Part shown: positions 48,468 to 57,902 of the stretch, piece after piece
How the letters are laid out: each line of letters opens with the position of its first letter
Numbering within the stretch: position 1 is the stretch's first letter
Origin: Bacteroidota bacterium
Lineage (GTDB): Bacteria > Bacteroidota > Bacteroidia > Chitinophagales > Chitinophagaceae
Assembly (NCBI GenBank): GCA_023422565.1
Contig: JAFAGR010000083.1
Coordinates: 39,866 to 103,865 of the forward strand
Direction: 5' to 3'
DNA: 64,000 nt
Notes under the pieces: model-generated
Databases searched by the model: none
Told to the model about the DNA's origin: nothing
Seen by the model: only the letters and a program-made list of their open reading frames with translations
Made by a program: the position numbers and the translations under genes

Positions 48468-49522
48468 ATGACATACAAAATCAGTTCCAACTGCCTGCTT
48501 TTCAGCTTTTTTATAACCGGCCTGCTAATGTTGCAGCCTGCATTTTCCCAATCAAACCGGAAGGAAACAGATCTGTGTCTGAAAAAGAATATAAGCAGCT
48601 TTGGCGGGCGGGCCATTTTATTGGTAGTTAAAGACGGAATAACGGTTTACAGAAATGTTCTGGATGATACGGGCCCGATAAAAAAGGGGATCGCAAGACG
48701 GAAAGGAATCAGTAACTGGAACGAAAATACAGTGGTTCCGGTAGCAAGCGCAAGCAAATGGCTGAGTGCCGCATTGGTAATGACATTTGTAGACGAAGGA
48801 AAACTTCGTTTACCGATACCGTTGGGCTTTATCTTCCGATACTTTCTGAAAATAGAAAGGGAAAAATTACCATTTCCGATTGCCTGAGCCACCTAACGGG
48901 AACGGGTAGCCGAATTTCGGAGAACCGGGAATATAGCCGGATGGCTTCTATGGAGCAGTGTATCGCCTACATTGCCGCCAAGCCAATGCATTCAGAACCG
49001 GGCGAGGCTTTTTATTATGGCAGCGATGGACTGCAAATTGCCGTGGCAATACTGGAAACGATATCAGGCAAAAAATTTGAAACGCTTTTCCGGGAGCGGA
49101 TAGCGGAACCGCTGGGGATGATGAACACTACCTTTGGTTCAGGCCCTGTGGCTCTGGCTGCCGGTGGAGCGCGATCTACGGCATCAGACTACATGAAATT
49201 TCTCTTAATGATCTTAAATGAAGGAAAAGTTGACGGCAAACAGATCCTGAGCCCCACCTCGGTTAAGGAAATGCAACGAAACAGGATACCCGGTAAAGTG
49301 ATCGCACATTCGCCGGACGAATCAGGATCGTGGGGTTACGGTTTCGGGGAATGGGTGGTAAATGCCCATACAGTCAGCAGCCCCGGGCTTTTCGGCACCT
49401 TTCCCTGGATCAATTCAAAACAAAAATATGCAGCCATTCTTTTCACGTTCAATCTGAAATTTAAAGGAAGGCATGATAAATACCGGGAGCTGATAAGATT
49501 AGTAGATAAGGCCGTTAAATAA
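48468..49522 (+). pseudogene. Frameshifted beta-lactamase-like serine hydrolase
   Basis: Two overlapping reading frames together spell one class C/AmpC-like serine hydrolase. The first frame (48468-48887) gives a signal peptide (ending PAFSQ) and the SxxK active-site motif (Ser94-Ala-Ser-Lys97). It then loses the family sequence after VDEGKL. The second frame picks up exactly there (TDTVGLYLPILSEN) and continues through the YGSDGL motif to the stop at 49522. A single missing T near 48804-48806 explains the shift. Either a recent pseudogene or a sequencing/assembly error; if corrected the product would be about 351 residues. Confidence 0.8.
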
Positions 49523-49581
49523 CGGGGCAGCTGCAATTCCCTTCACAATCCAAACCCGCGAGCTAACTTCGCAGTGCTATT

Positions 49582-50517
49582 TTGAACAAACGCTTAACAT
49601 CAGATAAAATAAAGGAACTCGCCAAACAAGCGGGCTTCAACTTTTGCGGGATTGCGAAGGCGCAGCGCCTGGATGATGACGCGGCCCGACTCGAACGCTG
49701 GTTGAACAAAGGGATGCATGGAACCATGAAATACATGGAAAATTATTTCGACCTGCGTACAGACCCAACCAAACTCGTACCGGGCGCAAGGTCTGTGATC
49801 ACCCTGATGTACAATTACTACTCTGTCGAAAAACAAAATGAAAACGCGCCGCGAATATCAAAATATGCATACGGGGAAGACTACCATGAAGTGATAAGGG
49901 AGAAGTTAAATCAATTTCTTTTCATGCTTCGGGAAACATTCGGGGAAGTGCAGGGCCGTGGGTTTGTGGACAGCGCGCCGGTGTTGGAAAGAAGCTGGGC
50001 GCAACGCTCGGGATTAGGTTGGATCGGCAAAAACGGTAATCTTATTGTGAAAGGTAGCGGATCATTCTTCTTTCTTGCCACACTTATCACCGACCTGGAG
50101 GCAGAACCTGACGATATGATCACGCAGAATTTCTGCGGGAGTTGCAACCGCTGCGTAGAAGCTTGTCCTACAGAAGCGATCTTACCGAATAAGGAAATAA
50201 ACGGCAGTAAATGCATCTCCTATTTTACCATAGAGCTGAAAGATGAACTCATTCCCGGGGAAATGAAAGATAAATTTCAGAATTGGATGTTCGGCTGTGA
50301 TGTTTGCCAGGATGTGTGCCCATGGAACAGGTTCTCTCAACCCAACCAGGAAGAACGCTTCAAGCCCGTTACCGAAATCCTTAACCTGAGCACGGATGAG
50401 TGGGAAGCCATGACAGAAGAAGCCTTTAAAAAGATTTTCCGTAATTCTCCCCTGAAACGATCAAAGTTCAAAGGCATTAAAAGAAATCTCGCATTTTTAC
50501 GGCCAAATGATCAGTAA
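49582..50517 (+). CDS. queG: Epoxyqueuosine reductase
   Basis: Last step of queuosine synthesis in tRNA: reduces epoxyqueuosine using cobalamin and two 4Fe-4S clusters. The 311-residue protein carries FCGSCNRCVEACPTEAI (about residues 183-199) and FGCDVCQDVCPWN (about 236-248), supplying the cluster ligands. The start is TTG (MNKRLTSDKI), as no earlier in-frame ATG fits. It overlaps anmK by 11 nt. No other queuosine gene is nearby. Confidence 0.93.
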   Translation: MNKRLTSDKIKELAKQAGFNFCGIAKAQRLDDDAARLERWLNKGMHGTMKYMENYFDLRTDPTKLVPGARSVITLMYNYYSVEKQNENAPRISKYAYGEDYHEVIREKLNQFLFMLRETFGEVQGRGFVDSAPVLERSWAQRSGLGWIGKNGNLIVKGSGSFFFLATLITDLEAEPDDMITQNFCGSCNRCVEACPTEAILPNKEINGSKCISYFTIELKDELIPGEMKDKFQNWMFGCDVCQDVCPWNRFSQPNQEERFKPVTEILNLSTDEWEAMTEEAFKKIFRNSPLKRSKFKGIKRNLAFLRPNDQ

Positions 50518-51673
50518 GCTATATTCCATCTCGCAGAAAAATGAAAGGCGCATCATTGGTTTAATGAGCGGTACCTCGCTTGATGGGTTGGATATTGCGC
50601 TTTGTAAAATTTCCCGTGAAGGCCGCAATACCTCAGTTGTTCTCGAAGAATTTACCACTATCGAGTATGCCCAACCGTTAGCCAGCCAAATAAGAAGCAT
50701 TTCACAGGAAGAAATTTCCCTCTCCTCACTTTGTTTGCTTAACACGCAACTTGGCGTTCTTTATGCGAAGTGGATCAATGAAAGCTTAAAAAAATGGAAA
50801 ATCTCCGCAACGGAAACAGACCTTGTCGCTTCCCATGGACAAACCATATATCACCGTCCCAGACCTGATGGTAATCAAAGATCATCAACGCTACAGATCG
50901 TGGACGCCGACATAATAGCACGCCACACGGGCATTGTAACGGTAAGCGATTTCCGCATGAAACACGTTGCAGCGGGAGGTGAGGGCGCACCTTTGGCGGG
51001 TTATGGGGATTACCTGCTTTTTGCTGAAAATGGTGTTGATGTGGTAATGCTTAATATTGGAGGGATTTCAAATTTCACCTTTTTGCCCAAGAAATCTGAT
51101 ACGGAAATTCTCTGTTCTGATATTGGACCCGGAAATACGCTAATAGATTCATGGCAAAGAAAACATTTCGCGAGAGCCTTCGATAAGGATGGAGAAGTGG
51201 CCGGAGCCGGAAGGGTAAACGAAGCCCTTCTTGCAAAACTTCTTGATCATACTTTTTTTAAACTCCCTTTTCCGAAAACAACAGGACCGGAAGAATTCAA
51301 TTATGAATTCATTGCTGAAAGCATAAAAGGTTCTATGTCTTCGGATATCGACAATGAGGATGTTGCGGCGACTCTCACTAAATTAACCGCAGTTTCGATA
51401 GCAGACGCGGTCAGGAGTGTTTTGAAAGATTCACCTTTTAAAGTATATGTGTCGGGTGGAGGAGCAAAGAATAAAACACTGATGTCAATGTTTAGAGCTG
51501 AACTTCCTACCGCCATATTCAGCACAACAGAGGAAGAAGGGATTTTACCTGATGCAAAAGAGGCCGTGCTTTTTGCAGTATTGGCTAACGAATGTGTTGC
51601 GGGAAAACCTGAAACCTTCGCGGGAACAGGCTTACTCAGTGTTAGAATGGGAAAGATATCCTTCCCGGATTGA
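50507..51673 (+). CDS. anmK: Anhydro-N-acetylmuramic acid kinase
   Basis: Phosphorylates anhydro-MurNAc to MurNAc-6-phosphate during recycling of cell-wall fragments. The 388-residue ASKHA-fold kinase has GLMSGTSLDGLDIAL (about residues 18-32), ASHGQTIYHRP (substrate region), and VYVSGGGAKNKTL (C-terminal nucleotide site). It starts inside queG and ends abutting the opposite-strand SRPBCC gene. It is functionally related to the GH20 enzyme at the left edge but far from it. Confidence 0.93.
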   Translation: MISKLYSISQKNERRIIGLMSGTSLDGLDIALCKISREGRNTSVVLEEFTTIEYAQPLASQIRSISQEEISLSSLCLLNTQLGVLYAKWINESLKKWKISATETDLVASHGQTIYHRPRPDGNQRSSTLQIVDADIIARHTGIVTVSDFRMKHVAAGGEGAPLAGYGDYLLFAENGVDVVMLNIGGISNFTFLPKKSDTEILCSDIGPGNTLIDSWQRKHFARAFDKDGEVAGAGRVNEALLAKLLDHTFFKLPFPKTTGPEEFNYEFIAESIKGSMSSDIDNEDVAATLTKLTAVSIADAVRSVLKDSPFKVYVSGGGAKNKTLMSMFRAELPTAIFSTTEEEGILPDAKEAVLFAVLANECVAGKPETFAGTGLLSVRMGKISFPD

Positions 51674-52183
51674 TCATCGTTTTTCGAGATAAGCTTTCAA
51701 ACTCTTTAATGCTTCTTCATATCCGGGACCGGTGATGTCGTTCAACAACATTGCACCAAACTTTTCCCATGGATACCATTTTATTTTATTGATCGCTTTC
51801 CACTCAACCTGGTTCTGTAGTCCCGCGCTATATGCAGTTACATCGTTAATAATGTCATTCTCCCCTTCCCGCTGAAAAGCTACACGAATTCCGTTGGGAT
51901 ATTTTATCAATTCCTCCAGCCGGTAAACATGGCCATCTCTCTCCCATTGCAGGTACCCGTTGCCGTTAGCAAGCCTGCCCTTCTTTGGTTTTATACCGGA
52001 GAAATAAGGGTGCCAATTTACCCAGCCTTCCAGCTCACGGATCTGCACGGCCGCCGAAGAGGAATCTGTTGCAATGTTTATAGAGCGGTTTACAACAACC
52101 GTAGAAGGCATAAGCAATGAGATAGCAGTTATGATCACAAAAAAGCCTGCCATCACAAATAAAAATCCTTTAACTGCTCTCAT
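51674..52183 (-). CDS. Membrane-anchored SRPBCC (START-like) domain protein
   Basis: A 169-residue protein with an N-terminal membrane helix (about residues 6-25) followed by a polyketide-cyclase/SRPBCC-like domain (VVVNRSINIATDS, then LEGWVNWHPYFS and WKAINKIKWYPWEKFGAML). This fold binds hydrophobic ligands; the ligand is unknown. It is 25 bp downstream of the ABC permease gene and likely in the same transcript. Confidence 0.82.
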   Translation of the reverse strand: MRAVKGFLFVMAGFFVIITAISLLMPSTVVVNRSINIATDSSSAAVQIRELEGWVNWHPYFSGIKPKKGRLANGNGYLQWERDGHVYRLEELIKYPNGIRVAFQREGENDIINDVTAYSAGLQNQVEWKAINKIKWYPWEKFGAMLLNDITGPGYEEALKSLKAYLEKR

Positions 52184-52208
52184 ACGTGAAATTCATTTTC
52201 ATTCAACC

Positions 52209-53321
52209 CTACTCCCATTTAAATAACCTGGTCGCCAGAAAATAAGCAAGCACGCCCCACGCCAGAAGTACCGCCAGCTCAAACTTTATCTCCCAGAGAT
52301 GCAAACCTTCAAAGGCCACTTTTCGCAACGCGGTATTTAAATGCGTTAGAGGAAGAGCATGAGATATTGGCTGCAGCCATGATGGAAAAACGGAAATAGA
52401 AAAGAATGTACCGCCAAGTAAAAATTGGGGAAGTGTAAAAAGATTGGCAAGTGGCGGAATGCTGCTGTCACTTTTGGCAAGGCCGCTTATAGCAAAGCCA
52501 AAGCCCATGAACACCATAAGGCCAATGAAACTCACCACGAGCATTTCTAAAAAGGTGGCAAACCCATTTATGAGTGTGAACCCAAAGAAGAAGTAGCCGG
52601 CAAGAATGATCACCACCGCTGTGATCATCTGGAAAATAACGCGGCTAAGGCTTTCACCCAGAATTATAAAAGGCCTGCTTATCGGTGTGGCAAAAAAACG
52701 TTTCAACACCATTGTGCTTCTTAAATTAAAAAACATAAAGGCCACACCAAATACAGCCGCGCTCATCAGGGAAAAGCCAAGTTGTCCCGGCAAAATGAAA
52801 TCAATCGTCTTATATTTTCTGATCTCCGATACATCCCTGGCAGGATCAAAATTCAATCTTGCATAAGTGGGCTTGTTGGCGAACCGCGCATTATCTATCT
52901 GCCCGATCGTACTCTCAATAATGGAACGCACCTGCGGCCACTGGTTGTTGCTCGAAGTTGTGCTTTTTAAACTTATCGAATATGGAGCGCTATTGCCTTG
53001 TTCATTTTTGGTGATTTTTATTGAACCCGCCACCTGCCCTTTTTGCATTGCTTTCTGCAAAGCCACCTCATCTTTAAAATACAGCAATTTTAATGATGTT
53101 GATGATTTCAACGATTGATACAGCAAGTTCGAAGTGTCCGTTCCTGCATCAACCGACAAATTATAGACCTCCATGCGGCCGCTGTTGCCGATGAAGCCAA
53201 ACACTAAAATGAAAATGAAGGGAAACACAAAACTGAACACAATTGCCGACGGGCTCCTCCTGATTGCACGGAGGCTTGCAACTGTTATCGCCCACATCGC
53301 CCTTAGCTGGCTGTACTTCAT
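52209..53321 (-). CDS. ABC-2 type transporter permease
   Basis: A 370-residue permease of the ABC-2 family: one N-terminal membrane helix (about residues 20-45), a periplasmic domain of about 130 residues, then five or six membrane helices (about 178-365). The GxxLSRVIFQMITAVVIILAG and GGTFFSISVFPSWLQP regions match this family (YhgE/YadH/drug exporter-like). No ATP-binding subunit is encoded next to it, so the partner ATPase must lie elsewhere. The substrate is unknown. Confidence 0.88.
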   Translation of the reverse strand: MKYSQLRAMWAITVASLRAIRRSPSAIVFSFVFPFIFILVFGFIGNSGRMEVYNLSVDAGTDTSNLLYQSLKSSTSLKLLYFKDEVALQKAMQKGQVAGSIKITKNEQGNSAPYSISLKSTTSSNNQWPQVRSIIESTIGQIDNARFANKPTYARLNFDPARDVSEIRKYKTIDFILPGQLGFSLMSAAVFGVAFMFFNLRSTMVLKRFFATPISRPFIILGESLSRVIFQMITAVVIILAGYFFFGFTLINGFATFLEMLVVSFIGLMVFMGFGFAISGLAKSDSSIPPLANLFTLPQFLLGGTFFSISVFPSWLQPISHALPLTHLNTALRKVAFEGLHLWEIKFELAVLLAWGVLAYFLATRLFKWE

Positions 53322-53411
53322 ATTAGTTTCGGTAATGCAAAACTATGGAAAAGGCGACAGCAGCCGAAAATCAATTATCAGTGTGCTCGTGTTCAATATT
53401 TAAATTGCAGC

Positions 53412-53891
53412 ATGGAAACCGTGTACCTGTTGCTGGGAAGTAATTTAAATGAGCCGGAAAAACAAATGGCCGTGGCGGAGAAAATGATCGTAAAGCAAAT
53501 TGGAAAAATTACGAGAAAAAGTTCGCTTTATAAAACAGCGGCATGGGGACTCCGGGATCAGCCTGACTTTCTAAATCGTGTTGTAATCTGCCAAACCAAC
53601 CTGCAACCCAGGAAGGCCCTTCAAACAATTCTTGCCATTGAAAAAGAAATGGGCAGGAATCGTGGTAGAAAAAATGCTCCAAGAATAATTGATATTGATA
53701 TTCTTTTTTATGGAAAAGAAATAATTAACGATCAGGAACTCCGGGTGCCGCATCCCCGTATTGCTGAAAGGCGATTTGTTTTAACTCCGCTGAACGAGCT
53801 TTCTCCAATGTTTAAGCATCCAGTATTAAATAAATCGATCAACAAACTATTGAAGGAATGCAATGATCCACTTGATGTGAAAAGAATTTGA
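53412..53891 (+). CDS. folK: 2-amino-4-hydroxy-6-hydroxymethyldihydropteridine pyrophosphokinase
   Basis: Pyrophosphorylates the pterin precursor of folate. The 159-residue protein has the N-terminal LLLGSNL motif (about residues 6-12) and the signature PRIIDIDILFYG (about residues 90-101), where the Asp residues bind magnesium. Its ATG is 91 bp from the divergent ABC permease start. The deoxynucleoside kinase gene follows after 54 bp, an arrangement seen in other Bacteroidota. Confidence 0.94.
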   Translation: METVYLLLGSNLNEPEKQMAVAEKMIVKQIGKITRKSSLYKTAAWGLRDQPDFLNRVVICQTNLQPRKALQTILAIEKEMGRNRGRKNAPRIIDIDILFYGKEIINDQELRVPHPRIAERRFVLTPLNELSPMFKHPVLNKSINKLLKECNDPLDVKRI

Positions 53892-53945
53892 TATCCATTT
53901 TATGCATTACCCCTATTTTGCAAACTGATTTTTTGGAACGGATAC

Positions 53946-54578
53946 ATGCAATATAAGTTTATAACAATTGAAGGAAATATCGGCGCGGGGAAAACAACAC
54001 TTGCCACCCTGCTCAGCAAACATTATAATGCACGGTTGGTTTTGGAAGAATTTGCCGACAATCCCTTTCTCCCCAGCTTTTATGAAAATCCGTCCCAATA
54101 TGCCTTTCCATTGGAATTGTTTTTTATGGCCGAACGTTATAAGCAGTGGAAGGACGTGCTCCAGGCGCCGGATATGTTTCATAATGTAACGATCTCGGAT
54201 TATCTTTTTACAAAGAGCCTGCTTTTCGCCAAGGTTAACCTGGCAGAAGAAGAGTATTTGCTCTATCAGAAATTGTTCGACATCATCAACCCGCAGATAC
54301 TGCAGCCCGACATACTTATCTTCCTTCATGCCCCTGTTAAAAAATTACAGGAGAACATTAAGAAAAGAAACCGGGGTTACGAGCAGGGAATTGAAAACGA
54401 TTACTTAAGTAACATTCAAGAAACCTATTTACAATATCTCAAACAATACAACATTAAAACACTTTTCGTAGATGCGTTGAATGCGGACTTTATTAATAAT
54501 CCCCTTCACCTTAAAATTATAACTGACGCTCTCGAAAAAAGTTTTGAACCCGGGCAGCATTATATTTCCCTGCCGTAA
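53946..54578 (+). CDS. Deoxynucleoside kinase family protein
   Basis: A 210-residue P-loop kinase of the dNK family (deoxyadenosine/deoxyguanosine kinase-like), which salvages deoxynucleosides. The Walker A motif GNIGAGKT is at residues 10-17. LEEFADNPFLPSFYENP matches the substrate-binding segment after it, and a RGYEQGIENDYL region is the lid/Arg segment. Substrate preference cannot be read from the sequence. The stop overlaps the MFS start by one base (TAATG). Confidence 0.9.
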   Translation: MQYKFITIEGNIGAGKTTLATLLSKHYNARLVLEEFADNPFLPSFYENPSQYAFPLELFFMAERYKQWKDVLQAPDMFHNVTISDYLFTKSLLFAKVNLAEEEYLLYQKLFDIINPQILQPDILIFLHAPVKKLQENIKKRNRGYEQGIENDYLSNIQETYLQYLKQYNIKTLFVDALNADFINNPLHLKIITDALEKSFEPGQHYISLP

Positions 54579-55831
54579 TGAATGAATTGAAAAACCAGTC
54601 CTCCGATATCAGTCCATATGCTCCATTAAAATTTCCGGAGTTCAGAAATTTTATCGCGGGCCGGTTTATATATATAATGGGAATACGGATGACCGGTACG
54701 GTGATCGGATGGTGGATTTATCAGCTCACCAACAGCAAGCTGGCACTTGGTCTCGTAGGACTTTCGGAGGTGATACCGGCCTTATCTTTTGCATTGTATG
54801 CAGGCCATAAGATCGACCTTTCCGAAAAAAGAAAACTCCTTTTAGTTTGTGTGGCCTTCTATTCCATGTGCATATTGGGCCTCTGCTATCTTTCTTCCAA
54901 ACATGCGGCCTCTTCAATGACTCCATGGACGATCGCCTTCCTGATATTCGGATTAATTGGTGTGACAGGTTTGATCCGTGCTTTCTCCGGCCCTACATTT
55001 TCTGCAATGATCTCGCAAGTTGTACCACGCGGGATGTTGGCAAATGCCGCCGCAATCAGTTCCGCGGGTTGGCTTACCGCCTCGATAGTCGGCCACGCAA
55101 CTGGGGGATTCGCAATTGCATTCCTTGGGATCCATTACACCTTGTTTCTTGTATTCGCACTTATAATTATCAGTTACATCCTTTTTGCCAGGTTAAAACC
55201 AAAACCTGCGTTCATCACGAAAGCTAAGAACACCTGGCAAAGTGTGAAAGAAGGTATAAGTTATGTTTTCAAAACAAAGGAATTGCTCGGAGCTCTGACG
55301 CTTGATCTTTTTGCAGTTCTGTTCGGGGGTGCCGTAGCCCTTGTTCCGGTATTCGCAATGGATATTCTAAAAATAAGCCCGATAGGTTTTGGATGGCTCA
55401 ACGCCGCTGCTGATATAGGTTCTATTATAACCGTTACCACGCTAACGCTGAGGCCCCTTCGGGCCAAACAGGGAAAAATATTATTTTATGCCGTTGCCGG
55501 GTTCGGCGTATGTATCATTGTTTTTGCATTTTCAAAAGTCTTCTGGTTGTCTTTCATAGCCTTGCTAATTAGCGGAACGATGGACGGAGTTTCTGTGATA
55601 GTCCGCGGAACCATTCTTCAATTAAAAACTCCGGACGAGTTGCGCGGACGCGTAGCTTCGGTGAACAGTATGTTCATCAACTCATCAAACGAACTCGGTC
55701 AATTTGAAAGCGGTGTGGCAGCAAAATTCATGGGAACCATACCGGCGGTGGTTTTCGGCGGATGTATGACCATCGCCGTTGTTATCATCACCTGGTTTAA
55801 AGCCCCTGCACTCAGAAAAATGGAATACTGA
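54578..55831 (+). CDS. MFS transporter
   Basis: A 417-residue major facilitator with about 12 predicted membrane helices. Features include GWWIYQLTNSKLALGLVGLSE after helix 1 and a cytoplasmic loop near residue 210 (LKPKPAFITKAKNTWQSVKEG). It looks most like the MFS_3 (EntS-like) exporter family, so efflux of a small molecule is likely, but the substrate is unknown. It is translationally coupled to the deoxynucleoside kinase gene. Confidence 0.88.
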   Translation: MNELKNQSSDISPYAPLKFPEFRNFIAGRFIYIMGIRMTGTVIGWWIYQLTNSKLALGLVGLSEVIPALSFALYAGHKIDLSEKRKLLLVCVAFYSMCILGLCYLSSKHAASSMTPWTIAFLIFGLIGVTGLIRAFSGPTFSAMISQVVPRGMLANAAAISSAGWLTASIVGHATGGFAIAFLGIHYTLFLVFALIIISYILFARLKPKPAFITKAKNTWQSVKEGISYVFKTKELLGALTLDLFAVLFGGAVALVPVFAMDILKISPIGFGWLNAAADIGSIITVTTLTLRPLRAKQGKILFYAVAGFGVCIIVFAFSKVFWLSFIALLISGTMDGVSVIVRGTILQLKTPDELRGRVASVNSMFINSSNELGQFESGVAAKFMGTIPAVVFGGCMTIAVVIITWFKAPALRKMEY

Positions 55832-55888
55832 TCTTTAACGCCGCGTATAGCATGAATTTTGTTACATTTATTCGCTCAAACTTCCTCT

Positions 55889-56791
55889 ATGCAACGCAGA
55901 CAATTCCTGAAAAGTACCGGAATACTTATAGGTTCATTAGCCCTGCTCGATACCAAAGGCCTTGCTTCGATTTTCGCGAATGCTCATTCGGTTCGCATGC
56001 TTACCGATGACACAGGTATATTCCTTGAAAAAGGCGGAACCATATTGTTCCAGCTGAATAAGGCAGGGATAATTGTAGTGGATTCGCAATTTCCGGACAC
56101 TGCGCCGCATCTTATTGAAGAACTCAAGAAACGTTCTTCGGTTCCTTTCCGATTGCTTATTAATACACATCACCACGGTGATCACACCTCCGGGAACATT
56201 GCATTTAAAGATCTTGTTCAACATGTACTTGCGCACACCAACAGTAAAATGAACCAGGCAAAAAGCGCGGCAGCTAACGGTAAGGAGGGAGAGCAGTTAT
56301 ACCCTGACCAGGTTTACACCGACGTTTGGTGTGAAAAGATCGGTAAAGAGAAAGTTTGTCTTAATTATTATGGAGCCGCGCATACAAATGGCGACAGCAT
56401 CGTACATCTTAAGAAATCAAAAGTTGTTCACCTTGGCGATCTTGTATTTAACAGGAGGCATCCCTACATTGATAAAATGGCGGGGGCAAACATCGCTAAC
56501 TGGATATCAATTCTTGAAAAAGTTACCAAAGAATATTCCGATAAAAACAAGTTCGTTTGCGGACATGCTGCCGAAGGTTACGATGTGATAGTTAGCAAAA
56601 CAGATATACTTGCATTCAGAGATTATCTGAAAAACGTTTTGGAATTTACCGAGGCAGAAATTAAAGCGGGAAAAACAAAGGATGAAATTCTGGCTGCAAC
56701 CAGTATCCCGGGCTCACCGGAATGGAAGGGCGAAGGAATTGAAAGGCCGCTTTCAGCAGCGTATGCCGAAATAACTGCGAAGTTTAAATAA
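55889..56791 (+). CDS. MBL-fold metallohydrolase with Tat signal
   Basis: A 300-residue metallo-beta-lactamase superfamily protein. The N-terminus carries a twin-arginine signal (RRQFLKSTG), so it should be exported folded by the Tat system. The metal motif HHHGDH is in NTHHHGDHTSG, and later ligands lie in GAAHTNGDS, HLGDLVFN and CGHAAEGY, so two metals are expected. I use the ATG at 55889 because the TTG at 55859 puts ten residues in front of the signal. The substrate is unknown. Confidence 0.9.
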   Translation: MQRRQFLKSTGILIGSLALLDTKGLASIFANAHSVRMLTDDTGIFLEKGGTILFQLNKAGIIVVDSQFPDTAPHLIEELKKRSSVPFRLLINTHHHGDHTSGNIAFKDLVQHVLAHTNSKMNQAKSAAANGKEGEQLYPDQVYTDVWCEKIGKEKVCLNYYGAAHTNGDSIVHLKKSKVVHLGDLVFNRRHPYIDKMAGANIANWISILEKVTKEYSDKNKFVCGHAAEGYDVIVSKTDILAFRDYLKNVLEFTEAEIKAGKTKDEILAATSIPGSPEWKGEGIERPLSAAYAEITAKFK

Positions 56792-56802
56792 CGAGTGCCA
56801 GG

Positions 56803-57252
56803 CTATTTGAAATGAACCGCTTTTAATGATATTTCCCGGAGCGGATCACCCCCATCAATAAAGAGTTTTCCTTTCGCGGTAAGGACCGCTGCCACTTTTT
56901 TTAATGCATGCTGTTCAATTTCGGGATGGCGTCCATCCAACGCTCCTACCCGAATTGCAACTGCAAGATCGAAAGGCAATTCAGATTTATCGATCACCAA
57001 ATGCTCAACAGCTATTTGCATATACGAAAGTTTACCGGCTTCAATTTGAGCAGCCGAATTCTTTATCGCCTGCCGAATGGCCTTCGCCGATCTGTCAATT
57101 GCAAGCACGTAAATATCTACGAACCTGTTCGCGATCTCACGCGCCATTACACCCGGGCCGCATCCGATCTCCAATATTCGCATGCCGCGCTTTAATGGCA
57201 AAGCATTCACAATTTCCAATAACCGTGGTGATAATTTTTCTGAAGTCTTCAT
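56803..57252 (-). CDS. Small class I SAM-dependent methyltransferase
   Basis: A 149-residue methyltransferase-fold protein with motif I LEIGCGPGVMAREI (about residues 27-40) and the acidic end of strand 2 (LAIDRS). It is short for the class, lacking any substrate-binding extension. The target is unknown. It overlaps the upstream YkgJ-like gene by 4 nt (ATGA), so the two are co-translated. Confidence 0.86.
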   Translation of the reverse strand: MKTSEKLSPRLLEIVNALPLKRGMRILEIGCGPGVMAREIANRFVDIYVLAIDRSAKAIRQAIKNSAAQIEAGKLSYMQIAVEHLVIDKSELPFDLAVAIRVGALDGRHPEIEQHALKKVAAVLTAKGKLFIDGGDPLREISLKAVHFK

Positions 57253-57740
57253 TTTATGTGGGCCTTCTCCACGCTCGATTGTAATGATACCAGTTCATCG
57301 AGTACGAACGCAACAGCGGGACAAAAAGAAGCGTTCTTAAGCGTAATATTTTTTCGCTTGATCAGAACGTCTTCATCGGTATAAGGGAACCTTGTGCAAT
57401 CTGAAGGGCGGATTTCATAAATAGAACAGGCATTATCTGCACCAAGGAACGGGCAGGGTTTTGAAGGCACCACAAAATCTCCATCCTCGTCGAGCACGAG
57501 ATACTTTTCAATAAAACCCGATTCTTTCATTTTCAGGTGGCGGGAAATCCTCTTAATATCCGGCGTTTTGAACCTTGGCGAATAATTCTTGCAGCAGGCG
57601 GCGCAGTCCAGACAATTAATCTGCCCGAAGGCCTTTTCATGAAGCACAGGCAGCGCCTTCAACACCACGTTCTTATTGGCTCTTTCTAAAAAGCGTCGAT
57701 ACTTTTTCAGATCCGGTTCTTTGGAAGGAAGGTTGGCCAT
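57249..57740 (-). CDS. YkgJ-family cysteine cluster protein
   Basis: A 163-residue protein with the zinc/iron-chelating cluster pattern of the YkgJ (UPF0153) family: CLDCAACCKNYSPRF, then CPFLGADNACSIYEIRPSDCTRFPY. The cysteines probably bind metal. The start is placed at 57740 (MANLPSKEPDL); the longer frame to 57833 adds residues that resemble the gcvP upstream region, not protein. It is coupled to the methyltransferase gene. Function not known. Confidence 0.88.
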   Translation of the reverse strand: MANLPSKEPDLKKYRRFLERANKNVVLKALPVLHEKAFGQINCLDCAACCKNYSPRFKTPDIKRISRHLKMKESGFIEKYLVLDEDGDFVVPSKPCPFLGADNACSIYEIRPSDCTRFPYTDEDVLIKRKNITLKNASFCPAVAFVLDELVSLQSSVEKAHIK

Positions 57741-57850
57741 GGTATATTCAGCGGCAAATGTAGGCCGCCTCCCGGGTTCAGAAATCACAAAACATATACA
57801 AAACCCTAAATCTGTTTTTACCGCTCTTTTCAAAATCGCGGTTAAACATT

Positions 57851-57858
57851 TACCTTTG
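57851..57858 (+). promoter_or_regulatory. Candidate -7 promoter box upstream of gcvP
   Basis: TACCTTTG matches TAnnTTTG and lies 44 nt before the gcvP ATG. A TTTT run at 57827-57830 sits about 20 nt upstream as a weak -33 region. No glycine riboswitch-like structure is evident in the short leader. Confidence 0.5.
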
Positions 57859-57902
57859 CGGCCACAAAAACACTCCTGCCTTTTAAGCCAAATCAGATCA
57901 TT

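Noticed and set aside
48468..48887. Programmed ribosomal frameshift in the serine hydrolase gene
   Set aside because: No slippery heptamer, stimulatory hairpin or Shine-Dalgarno-like signal at the shift point; a deleted base is simpler.
57741..57833. N-terminal extension of the YkgJ-like protein
   Set aside because: The added 31 residues have no family similarity and overlap the region upstream of gcvP; the ATG at 57740 fits the family length.
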